A DNA stretch of 32,264 nt from Gnetum montanum. Its lineage: Eukaryota; Streptophyta; Gnetopsida; Gnetales; Gnetaceae. Positions 30,854 to 32,264 of the stretch are shown piece after piece. Numbering within the stretch: the stretch's first letter is position 1; every line of letters begins with the position of its first letter. The translations under genes and the position numbers were made by a program. The notes below the pieces were generated by a model. The model ran no database searches and was not told where the DNA came from. It was given only the letters and a program-made list of their open reading frames with translations. The stretch covers positions 50,329 through 82,592 of the forward strand of contig MNCI01008621.1 in NCBI GenBank assembly GCA_015680685.1, written 5' to 3'.

Positions 30854-30862
30854 GGATTGGCA

Positions 30863-30975
30863 CCGAAGGCGAAGAAGCAGAATGCCAAATTGGCGAAAAT
30901 CGACGAAGTGCAGGCAAGCCTGAACCGTGTCTCAAAGGCGTTGATCGATGTCTGTGACCCGACGCCCCTTAACCG
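30863..30975 (+). CDS. FCP1-like gene, first visible exon
   Basis: Reads PKAKKQNAKLAKIDEVQASL then NRVSKALIDVCDPTPLN, a basic, helical N-terminal stretch before the HAD domain. The donor is G|GTACCT at 30976, phase 2. The frame stays open leftward into the LTR for about 20 codons and then meets a stop, so upstream coding sequence was either cut away by the insertion or never existed. Confidence 0.55.
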
Positions 30976-32264
30976 GTACCTATGTCTATTGGTTTTATTT
31001 TTGAATGTCTCTTGCGTGAATGCGTATGTCAAATTATGGACCTCGGCTTAGTGTGAGGGTTTTGGCTGCGTTCCTTGCCGTTGTCAAAGACAAACCTTGC
31101 GTTGTTGCAAGGGTTTGGGCAATTTCGGCCTGGTTGCGTTTTACAATTTGTGTGTTAGTTCTAGACATGTAGATGTAGGTGCTTTAATGAGTCTTGCCTG
31201 TTTCTACAGCATCGCGCTGAAGCCCATCCTGCTTGTGCTGGATGTTATTGGGGTTTTATGCTGGTTAAACCCCATCGTCCCAAATGTCCCTCCTCCGCAC
31301 ACAAGAGTGCAGGGGAAGGCCATCTGGTACCGCAAGGGGGCACTGGAATTCTTGCAGTTTTTGCTGCGTAATTTCAGCATCATCGTTTGGTCCCATGTGA
31401 CCGGAGATGTTGCTGGTGCCGTTCTGGAGCACCTGTTGCCAGGGTCTTCGCAGGGGATTCTGGCCTACCTGACAGACGGGGCGATTGAAACGGGCAATCC
31501 CGAGGACCGAGCACTCAGCTCTCGGGGTCTGAGGAGCTTGCATTGGATCTGGGGTATGACCCGCTTCAACTGCTACCACGCATACAATACGTTGTTCGTG
31601 GCCCGCCATGTGTCAACGTACTTCCAGAACCCTCAAGGCACGGTATACTACGCAGGCGGGTAAGCAGATCTGGATGGCTGTATTGTCTTTATGTGTTAGA
31701 ATGCTTGTTTTCAATGTAAAAAGGAGTAAGAGAGGTCTAGCTGTAGAGCGTGAATTGAACTTACGCTGTATTGTACAGGTTTTTTATCCGCGACAACAAA
31801 CTAATCGGCGACGGCGATACGCTACCCTGTGCCGAAACGGCGATAACGCTGTTTACCGCGACGAATAACGTACGAGCCGGTGTCATCGGACAAATCGGCC
31901 ACGAGATGCGTGAGTACCACTCACGCTATGCGGAGGCCTTCAAGAAGTGCCAGGAACTCGGGTGGCTGCACGAGGATTGGACGCTGGATCCGCCCCTCAG
32001 CGTCGAGGACGTGGAGATAGAACTCCCGCAATTCCCGTTGCCGTTTGGCCCCGGTAAGGTTGTTGCGTGTTTTAGTGATATTTGCGTAATTATGAGTTAT
32101 GACTATGGCGATAATGTTTGGTGATGTCTTGCAATTTTGGCTTGCATCTTTGGCTTACAGTCAGGGAATCCCGGGAGATTACCCTTACAATTTCCGGCCG
32201 CGAGGCGAGAGATGTCCTCTTTCGTTATGGGGACATCAAAGAGGCACAGCGTTGGCTTGGCCAC
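30863..32264 (+). CDS. FCP1/NIF-like HAD-fold protein, probable pseudophosphatase (partial, 4 exons visible)
   Basis: Exons 30863-30975, 31210-31659, 31779-32053 and 32161-32264+ join with consistent phases (2, 2, 1) at GT..AG introns, giving an uninterrupted protein that runs off the right edge. FCP1-homology proteins normally dephosphorylate Ser/Thr, classically on the RNA polymerase II tail. Here the domain starts at KPILLVLDVIGVLCW (motif I), continues with YRKGALEFLQFLLRNFSIIV and VWS (motif II), and reaches NTLFVARHVSTYFQNPQGTV, where family members read NTLL-[IV]-DD-x-P-Y. The second Asp of motif I (DxD) is Ile and the DD pair is Ala-Arg, so catalysis is unlikely. The first exon is cut by or abuts the LTR at 30862, so the true start is unknown; an ATG at 30842 inside the LTR is in frame. 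Clean splice phases argue for a recent or still-working gene. Confidence 0.65.
31210..31659 (+). CDS. FCP1-like gene, second visible exon (HAD core)
   Basis: Acceptor TTTCTACAG| at 31201-31209, donor |GTAAGC at 31660; about 150 codons. It carries motif I (D at 31241, then Ile at 31247 instead of Asp), motif II Ser in IIVWS, and the AR substitution at 31601-31606. The upstream intron (30976-31209, 234 bp) is T-rich, as plant introns are. Confidence 0.68.
31779..32053 (+). CDS. FCP1-like gene, third visible exon
   Basis: Acceptor ATTGTACAG| (31770-31778), donor |GTAAGG at 32054; about 91 codons. It encodes the end of the FCP1-homology region (LIGDGDT..., then a helical stretch EMREYHSRYAEAFKKCQELG) and a Pro/acidic tail (PPLSVEDVEIELPQFPLPFG). 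The preceding intron is 119 bp. Confidence 0.65.
32161..32264 (+). CDS. FCP1-like gene, fourth visible exon (incomplete)
   Basis: Acceptor TTGGCTTACAG| at 32160. Joined in phase 1 it reads VRESREITLTISGREARDVL then FRYGDIKEAQRWLGH, open to the window edge. I do not recognise this part. The preceding intron is 107 bp. Confidence 0.6.

Larger units (their letters stand above)
29232..30862 (-). mobile_element. CpG-rich H-family LTR beside the FCP1-like gene
   Basis: A minus-sense LTR of about 1.63 kb whose landmarks match LTRs 1-3 in order. In minus-strand sense these are: the terminal hairpin (30853-30779), an array of palindromic units (30702-30110), a TATA box (30036-30029), and a U5 tail. 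The tail reads GCCCTCACGCGGAT, then CCAGCTGCCGACGTTTTCCG, then GTTACA at 29232. Unlike its relatives it is dense in CG dinucleotides and its palindromes are nearly intact. Its left border is also a sharp base-composition boundary. The right border abuts or interrupts a coding exon of the neighbouring gene. No matching 5-bp flanks were found (CCATC left, CCGAA right). Confidence 0.72.

Noticed and set aside
31097-31209. Coding extension upstream of the second visible exon from an ATG at 31097
   Set aside because: The stretch is T-rich and ends in a good acceptor (TTTCTACAG). The exon ending at 30975 joins across it in the correct phase, so it is better read as intron.
1-32264. tRNA, rRNA or organelle-derived genes
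   Set aside because: I saw no cloverleaf with the conserved arm sequences and no rRNA core motifs on either strand; only PBS sites hint at tRNA ends.

Overview
This window looks like nuclear DNA from a streptophyte, meaning a land plant or a related alga, with a large and repeat-rich genome. The evidence is Ty3/gypsy retrotransposon proteins of plant type, plant-style LTR promoters, and one spliced plant-like gene with introns of about 100-230 bp. I cannot name the species. Almost everything from base 1 to about 30860 is decayed LTR-retrotransposon DNA. Only the last 1.4 kb looks like host gene.

Layout: (1) 1-802 is unidentified. (2) 803-2746 is a plus-sense solo LTR of a family I call H, because each complete LTR starts with a ~75-nt hairpin. 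(3) 2747-4588 is unidentified AT-rich DNA. (4) 4594-23407 is a complete minus-strand Ty3/gypsy element of the Athila/Tat-like type. It has LTRs at both ends (TGATGAG...CTCATCA), a perfect AAAGT target-site duplication, a primer binding site, a polypurine tract, and gag, protease, RT, RNase H and integrase. (5) Inside it, between protease and RT, sits a younger plus-strand H-family element (10602-19270). It encodes only gag and protease, so it is a non-autonomous passenger. (6) 23825-26479 is the 5' half of a plus-strand relative of the outer element (LTR, PBS, gag). It is cut short by a minus-sense LTR of the same family at 26480-27326. (7) 27327-29231 is decayed, unrecognised DNA. (8) 29232-30862 is a minus-sense H-family LTR that is strikingly CpG-rich, unlike its eroded relatives. 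(9) 30863-32264 holds the visible exons of an FCP1/NIF-type HAD-fold gene running off the right edge. The LTR ends inside or against its first visible coding exon.

How the parts relate: the outer element supplied a full enzyme set when alive. The nested gag-protease element would have needed RT and integrase from elsewhere. The many in-frame stops, often at expected Gln codons, and the loss of CpG in three of the four H LTRs suggest methylation-driven C-to-T decay. The exceptional CpG-rich LTR beside the gene is either a recent insertion or lies in unmethylated gene space. The FCP1-like protein keeps the domain shape but lacks the second Asp of the catalytic DxD motif and the downstream DD pair, so it is probably a pseudophosphatase or a dying gene copy.
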